Position numbers and translations under genes: made by a program. From NCBI GenBank assembly GCA_002482415.1, contig DLFY01000167.1, positions 1 through 6,409 of the forward strand: a DNA stretch of 6,409 nt, in the 5' to 3' direction. Below the pieces are notes generated by a model that had not been told where the DNA came from, made no database searches, and saw only the letters and a list, made by a program, of their open reading frames with translations. The DNA comes from Phycisphaerales bacterium UBA7708 (GTDB lineage: Bacteria; Planctomycetota; Phycisphaerae; Sedimentisphaerales; Anaerohalosphaeraceae). Each line of letters opens with the position of its first letter. The first letter of the stretch is position 1. Positions 6,047-6,409 of this stretch are shown one piece after another.

Positions 6047-6409
6047 CGCATCAAGTTCATCATCCCCCGCCACGAACAGGGCGGATGCCACATGGCCGAT
6101 GCCTATGCCCGCGCCACCGGCAAAGTGGGTGTCATCATCGCCACCTCCGGCCCCGGCGCCACCAACCTCGTCACCGGCATCGCCAATGCCATGATGGATT
6201 CGGTGCCCCTGGTCGCTATTACCGGACAGGTGCGGACCGAACTGATCGGCAATGACGCCTTCCAGGAAGCCGACATGACCGGTATCACCCGCCCGATCAC
6301 CAAGCACAATATGATTCTCAAAAACCCCGCCGAACTGCCGCAGGCGTTCCGCGAGGCCTTTTATATCGCCAGGACCGGACGGCCCGGCCCGGTGCTCATC
6401 GACCTGCCC
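5900..6409 (+). CDS. ilvB: Acetolactate synthase large subunit, N-terminal part (continues beyond right edge)
   Basis: 170 codons of the thiamine-diphosphate-dependent enzyme that condenses two pyruvates to acetolactate, or pyruvate with 2-oxobutyrate, the first common step of branched-chain amino acid synthesis in the cytoplasm. The pyrimidine-binding domain is clear: FGYLGG (32-37), [18 protein letters not shown] (57-74) with the catalytic glutamate E59, the [17 protein letters not shown] segment (82-98), ITGQV (107-111), GNDAFQEAD (117-125) and ITRPITKHN (129-137). These are the signatures of biosynthetic acetolactate synthases rather than other members of the family. GYLGG replaces the usual GYPGG. 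The start at 5900 is chosen for its internal ribosome binding site and because the canonical domain begins 15 residues later; the frame is open back to 5675. It is transcribed away from the surface-protein operon under its own promoter. A small subunit (ilvN) would be expected to the right. Confidence 0.92.
   Translation, partial: MTQNAPQNTAPTKAGSQHIVDILEEQGVEVMFGYLGGVVLPLFDKIYDSRIKFIIPRHEQGGCHMADAYARATGKVGVIIATSGPGATNLVTGIANAMMDSVPLVAITGQVRTELIGNDAFQEADMTGITRPITKHNMILKNPAELPQAFREAFYIARTGRPGPVLIDLP

Noticed and set aside
5882..6321. Minus-strand open frames opposite acetolactate synthase
   Set aside because: Gly/Asp-rich antisense shadows of a highly conserved enzyme sequence.

Overview
The window looks like a chromosomal segment of a free-living planctomycete-type bacterium, possibly Phycisphaerae. 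This is inferred from the proteins: a large secreted protein with repeated carboxypeptidase-regulatory-like domains and a Cys-less thioredoxin-like end, a secreted protein with calcium-loop-like motifs, and a LamG-type surface protein with a C-terminal membrane anchor. Base composition is moderate in GC and there are no insertion sequences, tRNAs, rRNAs or CRISPR arrays.

Layout. Positions 1-5275 are a leftward (minus-strand) operon. A gene at 5275-4112 begins with a signal peptide and stops at a TGA. The same frame then stays open for another 572 codons, down to a TAA at 2395-2393. That second part carries a discoidin-like domain, an FN3-like domain, a LamG-like domain and a C-terminal transmembrane anchor. 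After a 40-base gap the next gene (2352 to beyond the left edge) encodes a secreted multi-domain protein ending in a redoxin-like domain. Positions 5276-5674 are an AT-rich divergent promoter region plus a rightward leader. Positions 5675-6409 encode the start of acetolactate synthase large subunit (ilvB-like), cut by the right edge. It is preceded in frame by a diverged partial copy of its own N-terminus.

The main observation is the TGA at 4114-4112. It is followed after 14 bases by a perfect 7-bp hairpin with loop UGG, and the decoded peptide around it would be Y-G-[TGA]-G-G-T-C. The downstream part has no signal peptide, no ribosome binding site at its nominal GTG start and an outer-surface style architecture; the upstream part supplies exactly the missing signal peptide. 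The simplest reading is a single 960-residue exported, membrane-anchored selenoprotein with Sec388 and Cys392, apparently an undescribed arrangement. A nonsense mutation or sequencing error remains possible. The Sec machinery genes are not in the window, so this cannot be settled here.

The second observation is the in-frame duplication ahead of acetolactate synthase. Two starts, each with its own ribosome binding site, could give a long form with a duplicated N-terminal segment and a normal-length form.
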